A DNA stretch of 64,000 bases from SZUA-368 sp028533045 (GCA_050031985.1 JBNAIG010000025.1:111143-175142), one strand, 5' to 3'. Positions 8,878 to 18,426 are shown, counted from the stretch's first letter. A program made the numbers and translations. The notes: generated by a model not told the origin, from the letters alone.

Positions 8878-9928
8878 GAATCAATCTCCTGCGGAATTTT
8901 AAGCTAACCGGGCATCCCAAAGGATAATCTTCCGCCGTATGGGTCTGTACTTTAAGGCGGAGTCCCTCCTTCTGTACCGTATAAAGGAGATGGGCCCCTT
9001 TATAAAGGCGGTTTTTCACAATCCAGCACTCTTCCTCTTCCGCCGGGCAGTGTGCCATGGCCACATCTTCCGGGCGGATGGTGCATAGGGCGGGTCCGTT
9101 AAACTTTGTTTCCTTACAGGGAAAGCTAAGGGTGGGGGCGGCCTCACTAATAAAGACCGGTTCACCCTCTTTAAGACTGACTTGTCCCTCAATCAGGTTG
9201 TTGTTTCCCATAAAGCGGGCCGCAAAGGGGGTGGAGGGATTGTTGTAAAGGCATTTGGGACGGCCTTTCTGTTTTATTTCGCCCTTGTCCATTAGAATAA
9301 TCCTGTCCGACATGGCCATGGCTTCCGCCTGGTCGTGGGTTACGTGGATTACGGTTAGTCCCAGCTCGCGCTGGAGAGAGCGGATCTCCAGCTGCATCTC
9401 CTCCCGCAGCCGGGCATCCAGATTGGAGAGGGGTTCGTCCAAAAGAAGAAGGTCCGGGTTCATGATAAGAGCCCGGCCCAGGGCCACCCGCTGTCTCTCC
9501 CCTCCGCTCAGTTCGTGGGGGCGGCGGTGCTTTTTCCCTTCCAGGCGCACCAGTTCCATCACCCGGTCCACCTCCCGTTCCCTCTCTTGCCGGGGGATCT
9601 TCTGAATTTTCAGGGGGTAGGCCAGATTTTTCCCTATGGTCATGTGGGGCCAGAGAGCGTAATCTTGGAAGACAAATCCCATTCGCCGTTTTTCCGGGGG
9701 AACAAAGATGCCCTGCTCCCCATCGGCCAGAACCCGGTCATTCAGAATTATTCTTCCCGAGTCGGCCTTTTCTATGCCCGCAATACAGGAAAGGAGGGTG
9801 CTTTTGCCGCATCCGCTGGGGCCGAGTATGCCCACCAGTTCCCCCTCGTTTATCTGAAGGGAGAGATGACGGACCGCTTCTACCGAGCCGTAGGATTTTA
9901 CTATGTTTTCCAAAATCAGTTTAATCAT
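8843..9928 (-). CDS. ABC transporter ATP-binding protein, Fe(III)/spermidine/thiamine type
   Basis: About 361 residues with Walker A GPSGCGKST, signature LSGGERQR, Walker B LLLLDEP, the H-loop THDQAEAM and a C-terminal TOBE-like region (CTIRPEDV). I choose the ATG at 9928 (MIKLILENI). The longer reading to 9958 would overlap the permease further and lacks a ribosome site, while AAGGA precedes the chosen start. It overlaps the fused permease gene by 8 bp and is last in a binding protein-permease-ATPase operon. It belongs to the FbpC/PotA/CysA subgroup; the transported solute cannot be read from the sequence. Confidence 0.88.
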   Translation of the reverse strand: MIKLILENIVKSYGSVEAVRHLSLQINEGELVGILGPSGCGKSTLLSCIAGIEKADSGRIILNDRVLADGEQGIFVPPEKRRMGFVFQDYALWPHMTIGKNLAYPLKIQKIPRQEREREVDRVMELVRLEGKKHRRPHELSGGERQRVALGRALIMNPDLLLLDEPLSNLDARLREEMQLEIRSLQRELGLTVIHVTHDQAEAMAMSDRIILMDKGEIKQKGRPKCLYNNPSTPFAARFMGNNNLIEGQVSLKEGEPVFISEAAPTLSFPCKETKFNGPALCTIRPEDVAMAHCPAEEEECWIVKNRLYKGAHLLYTVQKEGLRLKVQTHTAEDYPLGCPVSLKFRRRLILNLADSPGSLP

Positions 9929-11576
9929 GTTTTTTCCTTTTTCTTCCCCGCTCAACAAGGCTGTTTCCTCCCAGAATCAGCAGGATCAGAAACAGGGAAA
10001 GGGCGGAGGTCATCTCCAGGCCGTAGGATTGGGACTGCATGCCAAAGAGGAGGACACCTACCGTCTCCTGTCCCGCCGAATAGAGCATGAGCACAATGGG
10101 AATCTCCCGCAGGGCAATCATCAGGCAGATGATAAAACCCGCTTTGATGCCCGGTGCTATCAGGGGTAGGGTTATGGTAACAAAGGCTCGGAGAGGAGAG
10201 GCCCCGGCGGTACGGGCCGCTTTTTCCAGGCGCCCCCCGTGGAGGTCCAGCAAACCGGAGACCTGTTTCATTATGAGGGGCGTGAAGAGAACCATATAGG
10301 TAACGATGATGGCCCAGGGGGTACCGTAGAGCTTCATCGGGTGTCTGTTCCAGGAGTAGATGGCCGCCACAGCTAGTACGGTGTTGGGGATGGCCATGGG
10401 CCAGGAGGCGGCCGTTTCGAAAAGTTTGCCTCCCCTTTTGGGGAGACGGCGGGATATCAAAACCGAAGATATTCCTATGAGGGCGGCGGGAAGGGCCGCC
10501 GCCGTACCGTAGAGCAGGCTGTTGGCGAAGGCTCTGACAAATTTCCCCTGATAGAAAAACAGATTCTTGTAGTTGGCCAAAGTCAGGTATTCCATCTTAA
10601 CCGGCAGCCCCCAGCGCTTTAGGAAGGAGGAGACCCCCATGGCGGCCAGGGGAATCAGGCAAAAGAGTCCCTGGCTAAGAAGGGCAAAGGAGACAAAGCT
10701 TCCCTTTGTTAGGGGGGAAAGGCGGAAGTGGAGTGTGCCCCGCCCGGGTGAGGCGCTTCCTTCGGTTTTGTTGTACCGGAGTACTCCTTCCTGAAGCAGG
10801 TAAAGGAGGGTGGTAATCAGAATAAGAACAAGAGAGAGGGAGGCAGCCATGTCTGTTCTCAGGTTGCTTAAGGCCCCGTAGATGTGGGTGGGAATCACTT
10901 CGATTCCGGCGGGCAGGGAGAGTAGGGCGGGAACGGCAAAATTGGCCAGGGCCCGGGAAAAGACCAAGAGCCCCGTGGAGAGAAGGTTGGGGAGAATCAG
11001 AGGCAGAGTCACTGTGAGGAAGGTTCGCGCCGGAGAGGCCCCCGCCGTGAGAGCCGCCCGTTCCAAATCGGGGTTAATTCGCTCCATAGCATTCTTAAGA
11101 GAAAGGTACATGAGCGGGTAGAGATGGAGGGATAGAACCGCCGCCGAAGCTCCCAGAGAGTAGGAGCGGGCGGTCCACTCCGTTCCGGGGAGAATAGAAG
11201 TGATAATCCGCTCCAGGTACCCGTTTTTTCCAAATACCTGAACCCAGGAGAGGGCCAGAATATAGGGGGGGATAATAAAGGATATGAGTACAAAGTGGTC
11301 CATGATTTTTTTACCGGGGATGTTGGTTTTAACCCGGAGCCAGGCGAGAAAACCGGCGTAGAGGGCGGTCTGGAAAAAAACGGTAAATCCCAGGCGCAGT
11401 GAATTGAGGAGGGATTGGCCCAATCCGGAGTTGTCTGAAAAATGCCGGAAAAGGGAATCGCCCCCTTTGACTATGAGTCGGAAAGGGGGCGCCAGATAGA
11501 AAAAAATCAGGATTGATCCCAGGAGAAACAGTCCCCCCGGGAGAAAGATCCTAGCGGAATAGGGCTTTGAACGCAT
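9921..11576 (-). CDS. ABC transporter permease, fused double domain (FbpB/ThiP type)
   Basis: 551 residues with about twelve membrane segments in two homologous halves. Each half holds an EAA-type coupling loop: RAALTAGASPARTFLTVTLP in the first and KAARTAGASPLRAFVTITLP in the second. This fused layout is typical of iron(III), thiamine and 2-aminoethylphosphonate importers. Its start overlaps the binding-protein gene by 26 bp and its end overlaps the ATPase start by 8 bp, so all three are one translationally coupled operon. Inner-membrane location is clear from composition. Confidence 0.88.
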   Translation of the reverse strand: MRSKPYSARIFLPGGLFLLGSILIFFYLAPPFRLIVKGGDSLFRHFSDNSGLGQSLLNSLRLGFTVFFQTALYAGFLAWLRVKTNIPGKKIMDHFVLISFIIPPYILALSWVQVFGKNGYLERIITSILPGTEWTARSYSLGASAAVLSLHLYPLMYLSLKNAMERINPDLERAALTAGASPARTFLTVTLPLILPNLLSTGLLVFSRALANFAVPALLSLPAGIEVIPTHIYGALSNLRTDMAASLSLVLILITTLLYLLQEGVLRYNKTEGSASPGRGTLHFRLSPLTKGSFVSFALLSQGLFCLIPLAAMGVSSFLKRWGLPVKMEYLTLANYKNLFFYQGKFVRAFANSLLYGTAAALPAALIGISSVLISRRLPKRGGKLFETAASWPMAIPNTVLAVAAIYSWNRHPMKLYGTPWAIIVTYMVLFTPLIMKQVSGLLDLHGGRLEKAARTAGASPLRAFVTITLPLIAPGIKAGFIICLMIALREIPIVLMLYSAGQETVGVLLFGMQSQSYGLEMTSALSLFLILLILGGNSLVERGRKRKKHD

Positions 11577-12591
11577 CGCTTGTATTATATTGATTTTCCG
11601 AAAGGACTGTCCAGTCTACCCGTCGGATAGTCAAATCTTCCGGAACTCCCGCTGTGGGGGGCATATCTTCTCTGGCGCTCACGAAGGCAAAGCGGGAGCC
11701 AATAGCCTGGGCTTCCTGGGAGAGGAGAAAATCCACAAATTCCCGGGCGAGGATTTGATTAGCCTCGGGACGGGCGGGATTTTTGCTGATAGCCACCGGT
11801 CTCTGGATGGCCACGGCGCCCTCTTCGGGCCAGGCAATGGCCAGAGGGGTGGGGTATCCGTCTTTTTTGGCCTTTTTTTGCAGGCGGATAACCGTATCGT
11901 GGGGAGCGATTCCCGCGGTGAATTCCCCTTCCTGGATTTTGGAAGGAACATCGCTGTTCTTTTTGCTCAGGAAGAGACCGTTCTCTATAAGACCCTTGTG
12001 GAATTCCCCGTCCGTTCCGGTCAGATCCCAGAGCCCGGCGATGAGAGCCAGCGCTGTGGAGGATTGGGCCGGGTCGGCATGGACCAGCTTGTCCTTGTAA
12101 ACGGGACTTGTCAGGTCCGCAAAGGAACGGGGCGGGTTATCCTTCATTTCATCCTTGTTGTAGATGACCACGCCGTATCTTTCGTTGACAATAGTATAGT
12201 TTCCTTCAAGCTGATAGATCTCTTTAAGATTGTCATATTCCGGGGAGCGGTACTCCTCCAGTGCGCCCTTTTCGTCCAGAGCCATATAGATAAGAGGGTC
12301 GGTACCCCAAAAGAGGTCAGCCTGAATTCCTCCGGACTCCGATTCGGTCCAGACCCGCTGTCTGAGAGCGCCTCCGCCCATATTTATCAATTCCAGGACA
12401 TCGCCCCGTTCGGCCTCAAAACTTGTTTCCAGCTGGTTCACCATCTCTTCCGGGCCGGAGATATAGACGGTGATTTTACCTTCCCTACCGGAGTAGGAGG
12501 AGGATTGCTCTTCCTGCCCTGTTCCGTGCAGAGTGGAGAGGAGGAGAAAAAGAAAAACTGTTATTTGGGGCCATTGTTTTGAAATATTCAT
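11551..12591 (-). CDS. Extracellular solute-binding protein, family 1 (Fe(III)-type ABC importer)
   Basis: 346 residues with an N-terminal signal peptide (hydrophobic core about residues 8-24). The mature part has the periplasmic-binding fold of the FbpA/PotD group: ITVYISGPEEM near the start, ADLFWGTDPLIYMAL, and a C-terminal FVDFLLSQEAQ typical of the family. It is first in the operon, preceded by a strong predicted promoter. The ligand could be iron, thiamine or an organophosphonate. I do not see the paired tyrosines typical of ferric-binding proteins, so I leave the substrate open. Confidence 0.82.
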   Translation of the reverse strand: MNISKQWPQITVFLFLLLSTLHGTGQEEQSSSYSGREGKITVYISGPEEMVNQLETSFEAERGDVLELINMGGGALRQRVWTESESGGIQADLFWGTDPLIYMALDEKGALEEYRSPEYDNLKEIYQLEGNYTIVNERYGVVIYNKDEMKDNPPRSFADLTSPVYKDKLVHADPAQSSTALALIAGLWDLTGTDGEFHKGLIENGLFLSKKNSDVPSKIQEGEFTAGIAPHDTVIRLQKKAKKDGYPTPLAIAWPEEGAVAIQRPVAISKNPARPEANQILAREFVDFLLSQEAQAIGSRFAFVSAREDMPPTAGVPEDLTIRRVDWTVLSENQYNTSDAFKALFR

Positions 12592-12620
12592 GGGGGTTCC
12601 TTTGTGAAAATGATGGTTGT

Positions 12621-12649
12621 TATTATGGAGATTTACGAAAAAGTGTCAA
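12621..12649 (-). promoter_or_regulatory. Predicted sigma-70 promoter of the ABC importer operon
   Basis: On the reverse strand TTGACA (12644-12649) and ATAATA (12621-12626) are separated by 17 bp, about 30 bp upstream of the binding-protein start at 12591. The match to consensus is very good. On the other side of this gap, the reverse-strand sequence just after hsdR has only a weak GTGAT/ATCAC stem with a T-run, so read-through from hsdR is possible. Confidence 0.65.
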
Positions 12650-12706
12650 GGGGAAGTAAAGTAGGTTGGGCTATTTATGTGAATTCAATTTAAAAAGTGA
12701 TTACCA

Positions 12707-15700
12707 TCACCCCGTAAACACCCGCCCATTCAATCGCTCAATCTCCCCCACCAGCGCCTTGGCCACATCCATCTTATCCCCGAACAGCTCCACGATATTT
12801 CCGTAATTATTAAAGGGAGCCCCATTCAATTCGCTCTTCTCAATATAACCGTTCTGAATAACATGCTTCACAATCATTTTCACAAATTCCATCTGATTGA
12901 TGTTCAACGATTCGTCGCTCAAGAAGCGGGAAAAATGTTCATTAGCCGCTTTTGGCTCCAGGCCTAAAATACGGGAGACCAAAAGGAGCAGGGGCGTCTC
13001 TTCCCCGTAGGTCCGGATGTAGTCTTCCTTCGTGCCCAGCTCTTCCCATAGAATCTGTTCCAGCCGCTCAATGTCCCTTTCTGTCAGGTCAATGTTGTTC
13101 CGCAGTTTGTAAATCACCATTTCATCCCGGTGTGTTTTCAGGTAGTGGTCCACTTTTTTGCGGTAATCCCGGTATTCCCCTACGGTATATTCTCCGGGGT
13201 TCTCGGCGACCTCGAGGACTTCATCCTTGAAATTGGCGTAGTAGATGCCTCTGTTTTCGCCGTCGATGAATTTCAGGAGATCCCGTAGGGCGGTTCGTAC
13301 CCGTTCATGATCAAAGAGGGTGGCCTTTTGCCAGTACTCCTCTGTCTGGACTTCGCGGATAAGGCTCTCCTGCTGTTTCACTAGGGCAATATTGCCCTTT
13401 TTAGAGAGGTCTTCGGCGGTGGAAATAACCCGGGACTTGGATCTTGAGGCGGGCCTACCGGTCAGCTGGGCATACTCTACGGTGTAGATGAGATAATCGA
13501 ACCGCTTGGCCAGCTCGTCGTCCTCTATGGGAGCGATGAGGGGGGCGATATGCTGACTCAGCTCCCGTGAATCGGAATCGCTTATATCCTCCCACTTCTC
13601 CTTTTTATTGTAGGTGTGAATCTGCTTAAGTTTCATTTTGGCGTAGAAGCGGGTTTCGTCGATATCGGCGACTTGCTTGTGCAGGGTATCGACAAGGATC
13701 TGCCGGTGGGCCATGTAGGCTTCCTCCTGGAAATCGAGAGACTGGAGCTCTTTGATAATGTCCACCTGAATATTAAAAAGGTTCTCCGTCAGGGACTTGG
13801 CCATGACACTCTCAATGCCGTTCTTGTTCTCCCTAAAGAATTCGAAGTTGTTACAGTAATCGAAGATACGGAAGTCCTCCTTGTCCTGCCCGACCCCAAA
13901 GAGGTCTTCGCACAGACGGGTTCCCCGGCCTATCATCTGCCAGAATTTGGACTTGGACCGGACCTTTTTAAAGAAGACCAGGTTGACGATTTCCGGTACG
14001 TCCACACCGGTGTCGAGCATATCCACGGAGACGGCGATCTGGGGGAGTTTGTCCTTTTCCGTGAAGTTGCCGTAGCTCTCTTTTATATACTTAATATCCG
14101 TATAAATCGGCTTGGCAAAATGGCCCTTGTGATGGGGATATTTTGCATCGAAGCGCTCCACGATGAACTGGGCGTGCTTTTTGTTTTTGGCGAAGACGAT
14201 GGTCTTGCCCAGCTTGTCGCCCCCTTCCACTTTGATTCCCTTTTCCATCAACTCTTCCAGTACGATATCCACAGTCTGCTGGTTAAAAAGGAACTTGTTA
14301 ATATCGTCGCCGCTAAAGTCCTCTTCCTCATCAAAGGTCTCCTCAAAGAGTTCCTGTTCCTCCGGGCTTAAGTCGGCATAATGAAGTCCCTCTTCGGGCA
14401 GTTTGAGGCGGGTTTCTATGGTGTGATAGGGAACGAGATACTCTTCTTCAATAGCTTCTCCCAGTTCGTAGGCGAAGGTGGGCACATTGTTTTCCAGGTC
14501 AAAAACGGAGTAGGTGTTAATGTCGATGTCATTTTTGGGAGTGGCGGTCAGGCCGACCAGGGAGGCGTCGAAGTAGTCGAATATGGCCTGGTACTTCTTG
14601 TAGATGCTCCGATGGGATTCGTCCACGATAATCAGGTCAAAGTGTCCCGTGGTAAAGAGAAGGGAGCCGTCCTTGCTCTTGGTCTCGTCAATGGCGTTCA
14701 TCATGGTGGGGTAGGTGGAGAATACCATTTTGCTCTCCGGGGAGTCCTTGCCGTCCAAGAGGTTGCAGAGGGAGAGGTTCGGCAGCAGGTGGGAGAAGTT
14801 CTTTTTGGCCTGTGTCACCAGCTCCCGGCGGTCGGCAAGAAAGAGAATGTTCTTTATCCAGCCCTTCTTCAGGAGTACATCCACAAGGGAAATGGCGGTT
14901 CTCGTTTTTCCCGAACCGGTGGCCATGACCAGAAGGGCTTTTCTATGGCGCTTCTCAAAGGTATCGCAGACCGCCTGGATGGCCAGCTTCTGGTAGGGAC
15001 GGTTGGTGATATTGTCGTCAATCGTAACGGTTGTCAGGGACTGTTTGTTGGTTCTGGTGTAGTGGGCCCATTCCAGGTCGGCCTTGGTATAAAGTCCCGA
15101 GACACGCCTTTCCGGGTAGGAGAGATCGTCCCAGAGAAAATACTCGAATCCGTTGGTGTAGAAGATGATGGGCCGTTGTCCGTACTTCTTTTCGAGACAG
15201 TCGGCGTAGAGCTTGGCCTGATCCTTTCCCTGCCGGGGATCGATGCTGGTGCGCTTCGCCTCAATGAGGGCCAGGGGCTTCCCGTCATTGCCATAGAGCA
15301 CGTAATCAACAAATCCTATGCCCTGATTGTTGGGCATGCCGGGGACCTCTTCCTCTTCGATCCAGTCGGTGTTGAGAGTCCAACCGGCCCGTTCCAGCTC
15401 CAGGTCTATGAACATTTTGCGGGTCTCGTATTCGCTTATCTCTTCTACATCAAATTGACGGGTTTGGCTATTCTCCATTCGGTTGGCGGTTATGCGGGCC
15501 CGGAGTTCTTCGTTCTCTTTTTTAGCCTCTTCCAGCTTTTTGTCCTGGGCGCCAAGCCGGTTGTAAAGGTGCTGGAGCTGCTCCTGGGTTCGCTTTTCCT
15601 TCTCCTCGTCGGGGAGGAGGGATTCATTAAAGGGGGGAAGCTTTTCCCATGTGTCGGAGTAGCTGTAGTCGATCCATGAGGTGAATTCGTAGAGGCATTT

Positions 15701-16033
15701 GAGGGCGTAGACTGCCTGATCTCTTTTGACCGGTGTTGTCGTGTGGACCGCTTTGTTTCCCAAATCCTTGATGAATTTCAGACCGCCGAAAAGGCGCATG
15801 TCTATAAGATCTCTGAACTCATAGTGGTGCATGAGGCTTGAAAGATTATCTTGATAGGGGAGGTTCAGTTCCTTGTCATAGCTGTAGAGCCATTTAATGG
15901 AAAGTTCCATGGCCCGCCGTGTGAGAATCGCTGTGGAACTATAGGAGACGAGCATGCTTTTCTCCGCCTCTTCGCAGGCGGTGGAGAAGGAGGCGTAGAA
16001 GTCATGTTTTTGGAGGAAGGTGAAGTTAGTCAT
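12707..16033 (-). CDS. hsdR: Type I restriction enzyme R (motor/endonuclease) subunit
   Basis: 1108 residues. An N-terminal DUF4145-like segment (about 1-110) is followed by a charged coiled-coil stretch (about 145-190). The PD-(D/E)xK nuclease comes next (VDYVLYG ... LALIEAKR, about 240-260). A superfamily 2 helicase motor has Walker A ATGSGKT near residue 370, then VDESH, TATPKND, SVDMLDTGVDVP and QMIGRGTR. A C-terminal region contacts the methylase. The R subunit translocates DNA and cuts it when the target is unmethylated. It lies at the far end of the locus that begins with hsdM and hsdS, separated by about 3.3 kb of other genes. All catalytic motifs are present, so it looks functional. 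Its start overlaps the residual end of a deleted gene. Confidence 0.93.
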   Translation of the reverse strand: MTNFTFLQKHDFYASFSTACEEAEKSMLVSYSSTAILTRRAMELSIKWLYSYDKELNLPYQDNLSSLMHHYEFRDLIDMRLFGGLKFIKDLGNKAVHTTTPVKRDQAVYALKCLYEFTSWIDYSYSDTWEKLPPFNESLLPDEEKEKRTQEQLQHLYNRLGAQDKKLEEAKKENEELRARITANRMENSQTRQFDVEEISEYETRKMFIDLELERAGWTLNTDWIEEEEVPGMPNNQGIGFVDYVLYGNDGKPLALIEAKRTSIDPRQGKDQAKLYADCLEKKYGQRPIIFYTNGFEYFLWDDLSYPERRVSGLYTKADLEWAHYTRTNKQSLTTVTIDDNITNRPYQKLAIQAVCDTFEKRHRKALLVMATGSGKTRTAISLVDVLLKKGWIKNILFLADRRELVTQAKKNFSHLLPNLSLCNLLDGKDSPESKMVFSTYPTMMNAIDETKSKDGSLLFTTGHFDLIIVDESHRSIYKKYQAIFDYFDASLVGLTATPKNDIDINTYSVFDLENNVPTFAYELGEAIEEEYLVPYHTIETRLKLPEEGLHYADLSPEEQELFEETFDEEEDFSGDDINKFLFNQQTVDIVLEELMEKGIKVEGGDKLGKTIVFAKNKKHAQFIVERFDAKYPHHKGHFAKPIYTDIKYIKESYGNFTEKDKLPQIAVSVDMLDTGVDVPEIVNLVFFKKVRSKSKFWQMIGRGTRLCEDLFGVGQDKEDFRIFDYCNNFEFFRENKNGIESVMAKSLTENLFNIQVDIIKELQSLDFQEEAYMAHRQILVDTLHKQVADIDETRFYAKMKLKQIHTYNKKEKWEDISDSDSRELSQHIAPLIAPIEDDELAKRFDYLIYTVEYAQLTGRPASRSKSRVISTAEDLSKKGNIALVKQQESLIREVQTEEYWQKATLFDHERVRTALRDLLKFIDGENRGIYYANFKDEVLEVAENPGEYTVGEYRDYRKKVDHYLKTHRDEMVIYKLRNNIDLTERDIERLEQILWEELGTKEDYIRTYGEETPLLLLVSRILGLEPKAANEHFSRFLSDESLNINQMEFVKMIVKHVIQNGYIEKSELNGAPFNNYGNIVELFGDKMDVAKALVGEIERLNGRVFTG

Positions 16034-16182
16034 GAAGTTTTTTCCTTCCCGCTGGGGTTATGCGGTATTTTTGATTGCGGCTCTTTGGTTTGTCCGGGTT
16101 ATGAGGCATTGGCAAATCCACAGATCCATTTGAGATATTCGTCTTTCCAGACCTCTTTCCATTCGGTGTTCTGGGATTCCAT
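16026..16182 (-). pseudogene. Deletion scar of an AlbA_2/Schlafen-like DNA-binding gene
   Basis: The reverse strand starts at ATG 16182 behind AGGAG and encodes MESQNTEWKEVWKDEYLKW plus ICGFANAS, then a stop at 16099. This is the conserved opening of AlbA_2-type putative DNA-binding/ATP-binding proteins that often accompany hsdR. The remaining bases, in another frame, encode PDKPKSRNQKYRITPAGRKK plus LHD. That resembles the C-terminal winged-helix end of the same family and stops at 16026, overlapping the hsdR start by 8 bp. The central several hundred codons are absent. I infer a large internal deletion. The ribosome site is intact, so a 27-residue peptide could still be translated. Confidence 0.6.
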
Positions 16183-16266
16183 GTCTCCTCTCTATATAAA
16201 AATAGCATGTTTTCTTGATGTTAACATATTAAATGTTAGGGTGCAAATCTTTTGTTATACACGGCC

Positions 16267-16971
16267 TTATTTACTAAGCAGAGTTCTAAAGGTCTCATCC
16301 AAAAACTCCCCGTTCGGCTTTTCCAACTTCTCATACTTCTTCGATATATGGTCAAAGTGTTCCAGTTTCGTTTCGATGAACCTATTCAGGTCATCGATTC
16401 TTGGTTCAAGCCCCAGTTCCTTGCCGGCTCTTTTTCGGGCCAGCAGATCTATTATCTGATTATAGACCGCTTTATCCGAATCAATCAAAGTCAGCAGATC
16501 CTCGAACTCCATGGGAGGAGATTCCTTGAATTGCTCAATCCACATACAGGCAAGAATAGGCCTCAAGACATAAAAGAACTTCTTTATGCGGACCTCATCT
16601 CTCTTTAAGTATTCCCGGAAGTTTCCCCTGGCCATATGAAGGTAGTGGTAAGTGGACGAGATGGGTGACCTTAACCATTCGAAGAGAACCGGGTTTGATT
16701 TGCTCATGAGGAATAGGGTCTTTTTAATATCCCAACCGGCATAATCGTATTCATCCACAATGGGATACTCAATCACGTCCCTTTTGGGAAAGACGTTAAG
16801 ATACCAGTCCGTCTGATGTTTGTAGATGAAGCGCACATCATAATCGCTGTCCGTCGATTCAAATCCCCAGGCCCGTGAGCCCGATTCTACGGCGTAGAGG
16901 ATTTGGACATTGTGTTCTGTTTCTATTTCGGTAAGGCGGGTTTTTATGTGGGGTATGGTTTCGGGGGTCAC
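16267..16971 (-). CDS. Nucleotidyltransferase-fold protein, RlaP/COG3541 family
   Basis: 234 residues. The N-terminal third carries the polymerase-beta/MNT signature VESGSRAWGFESTDSDYDVRF, with paired aspartates SDYD for metal binding. The helical C-terminal two thirds match the RlaP-type (PF10127) family of predicted nucleotidyltransferases, some of which accompany RNA-repair or defence genes. The start is GTG 16971, five bases after the HigA-like stop, so it is probably co-transcribed with the toxin-antitoxin pair. Its position inside a type I restriction locus suggests a defence or addiction role, but the substrate is unknown. Confidence 0.75.
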   Translation of the reverse strand: MTPETIPHIKTRLTEIETEHNVQILYAVESGSRAWGFESTDSDYDVRFIYKHQTDWYLNVFPKRDVIEYPIVDEYDYAGWDIKKTLFLMSKSNPVLFEWLRSPISSTYHYLHMARGNFREYLKRDEVRIKKFFYVLRPILACMWIEQFKESPPMEFEDLLTLIDSDKAVYNQIIDLLARKRAGKELGLEPRIDDLNRFIETKLEHFDHISKKYEKLEKPNGEFLDETFRTLLSK

Positions 16972-16975
16972 GGGG

Positions 16976-18097
16976 TTATCCTATTATCAAATCATCAGGA
17001 AACATATCTTTTACTTTTTTCTTTAGTTTATTTAAGGCGCTTCTATAATCAATAATTCTCAAGAACTGTAATATCCCTAAAACTAAGGACTCTTCAATCT
17101 TTAGCTTTTCTGAAATCGTTTTAAGTTTGGCTTCTGAGAAGTACTTTGTTCTAGGTTGAGAAAGATTGAGTATCTCATTTACTCGAAGCATTTCTTCTGC
17201 TTTCTCATCGGCCTCTTTTTCTTCTGTAGCCGTATTATCTCCATCCTTCAGGTCGTCGATGAAATAGTTTTTACTTGATGCTTTTAGGTGTAGTAAAACA
17301 TGGGCTATCTCATGGGCTAGAGTAAACCAGAAATTATCTACTCTATCATATCTACATGTATAGACAATGACAGGATTTTTCCCATCCATAAAACATGCTC
17401 CATCCAAATAGGTTTTCGATAAATGGGAAAGTACGAAGAACTTCACTCCTACCGAATTCAAATCCTCTATGATTCTGACGACACCATCCGGTTCTGTCGT
17501 GTACCTCGTATAATCCTCTACTATTTTGTTAAGTCCTTTTTTGTTATATTCAGGAACCTTTATTTGCTCTGCTCTTTTTCGTGCTATTTGTTGCCATGTT
17601 ATAGTATAGAGTTTTGTGAACTCTTCATTTCCTTTTTTCTGACGAGCACAGTATTTTTTTTCTTCCTCCTCGTAGGGAGAATTGTCATTAATGGTCTTAT
17701 TCCAGACCCTTTCATACAACCCTTCATAACCATCTGCGCTGTTTTCGCAGACATACCAGCCTTTACGAGAGATTTCTGATACGGGCATATATTTTCTTAT
17801 CTTTGCTTTTCTTTCTGTAGCGCTCTCTTTTTTTTCATCCTTATCCTGATGCAATCTAAAATTCGTATCAAGATTTACCCAGAATTCCGGGCTTGTTCCG
17901 AAAGCTTTTGCAAAGAGTCTTGCCGTATTGATAGTAATTCTCACTTTATCATTAATTATCTGACTCAACTGTTTTGTCGAAATCTCGGTGAGTTGGGCCA
18001 AATCGTCCTGGGACCAACCCCGGTCCTCTATATATTTTTTTATAGTGTAACCGGGACCGATATTTATAAACGGTTTTGGTTTTTTATTCTTATCCAT
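16976..18097 (-). CDS. higA: HigA-type antitoxin fused to ImmA/IrrE metallopeptidase domain
   Basis: 373 residues. Residues about 12-68 form a helix-turn-helix with the HigA/VapI hallmark (SQDDLAQLTEISTKQLSQI, then GTSPEFWVNLD). The middle and C-terminal part carry a zinc-protease motif LAHEIAHVLLH of the ImmA/IrrE family. Such fused antitoxins neutralise a RelE-superfamily toxin and repress their own promoter; the peptidase domain may make release regulated. It lies 15 bp downstream of the toxin gene, the usual HigB-HigA order, and 4 bp upstream of the nucleotidyltransferase gene. Base composition is AT-rich compared with hsdM and hsdR, suggesting separate acquisition. Confidence 0.82.
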   Translation of the reverse strand: MDKNKKPKPFINIGPGYTIKKYIEDRGWSQDDLAQLTEISTKQLSQIINDKVRITINTARLFAKAFGTSPEFWVNLDTNFRLHQDKDEKKESATERKAKIRKYMPVSEISRKGWYVCENSADGYEGLYERVWNKTINDNSPYEEEEKKYCARQKKGNEEFTKLYTITWQQIARKRAEQIKVPEYNKKGLNKIVEDYTRYTTEPDGVVRIIEDLNSVGVKFFVLSHLSKTYLDGACFMDGKNPVIVYTCRYDRVDNFWFTLAHEIAHVLLHLKASSKNYFIDDLKDGDNTATEEKEADEKAEEMLRVNEILNLSQPRTKYFSEAKLKTISEKLKIEESLVLGILQFLRIIDYRSALNKLKKKVKDMFPDDLIIG

Positions 18098-18112
18098 GTT
18101 ATTTCCCTTTGA

Positions 18113-18421
18113 TCATTGATAGTGCTTACTGATTTCATCAATACCCACTATACCGACCTTTTGCTCCTTGTCCTCCCACTCTATATCGACCTCCAAACGA
18201 TATTTACGAGTCAGCCTAAAGGAGTATCTTGTTTTAAACCCCTGCAGTTTCTCAAAATTCAATGATGGTTGTCCCCAAAAGTCGTGTATATTCTTTGCAG
18301 CATCAATTACACTTACTAACCAAATAAACTCGGTTATTATATTCTTTTCGAGTTTATATTTTTTGTTTTGACCCGTTTCATATAGGTCCAGTAGTTTTTT
18401 ATTTGAGAAGTAATACTGCAT
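18113..18421 (-). CDS. higB: HigB-type toxin (RelE/ParE superfamily)
   Basis: 102 residues, normal length for HigB-like mRNA interferases. The C-terminal beta-sheet pattern YSFRLTRKYRLEVDIEW ... IVGIDEISKHYQ matches the RelE/HigB fold, including the characteristic arginines and terminal KHY. These toxins cleave ribosome-bound mRNA. It is upstream of the HigA-type antitoxin. No Shine-Dalgarno precedes the ATG; a strong -10 box lies only 5 bp before it, so the transcript may be leaderless. The divergent upstream region contains a palindromic operator. AT-rich composition. Confidence 0.78.
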   Translation of the reverse strand: MQYYFSNKKLLDLYETGQNKKYKLEKNIITEFIWLVSVIDAAKNIHDFWGQPSLNFEKLQGFKTRYSFRLTRKYRLEVDIEWEDKEQKVGIVGIDEISKHYQ

Positions 18422-18426
18422 AATTA

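Noticed and set aside
13616..15679. Long forward frames opposite hsdR
   Set aside because: They are mirror readings of a well-supported gene with intact motifs on the other strand, and have no ribosome sites or family features.
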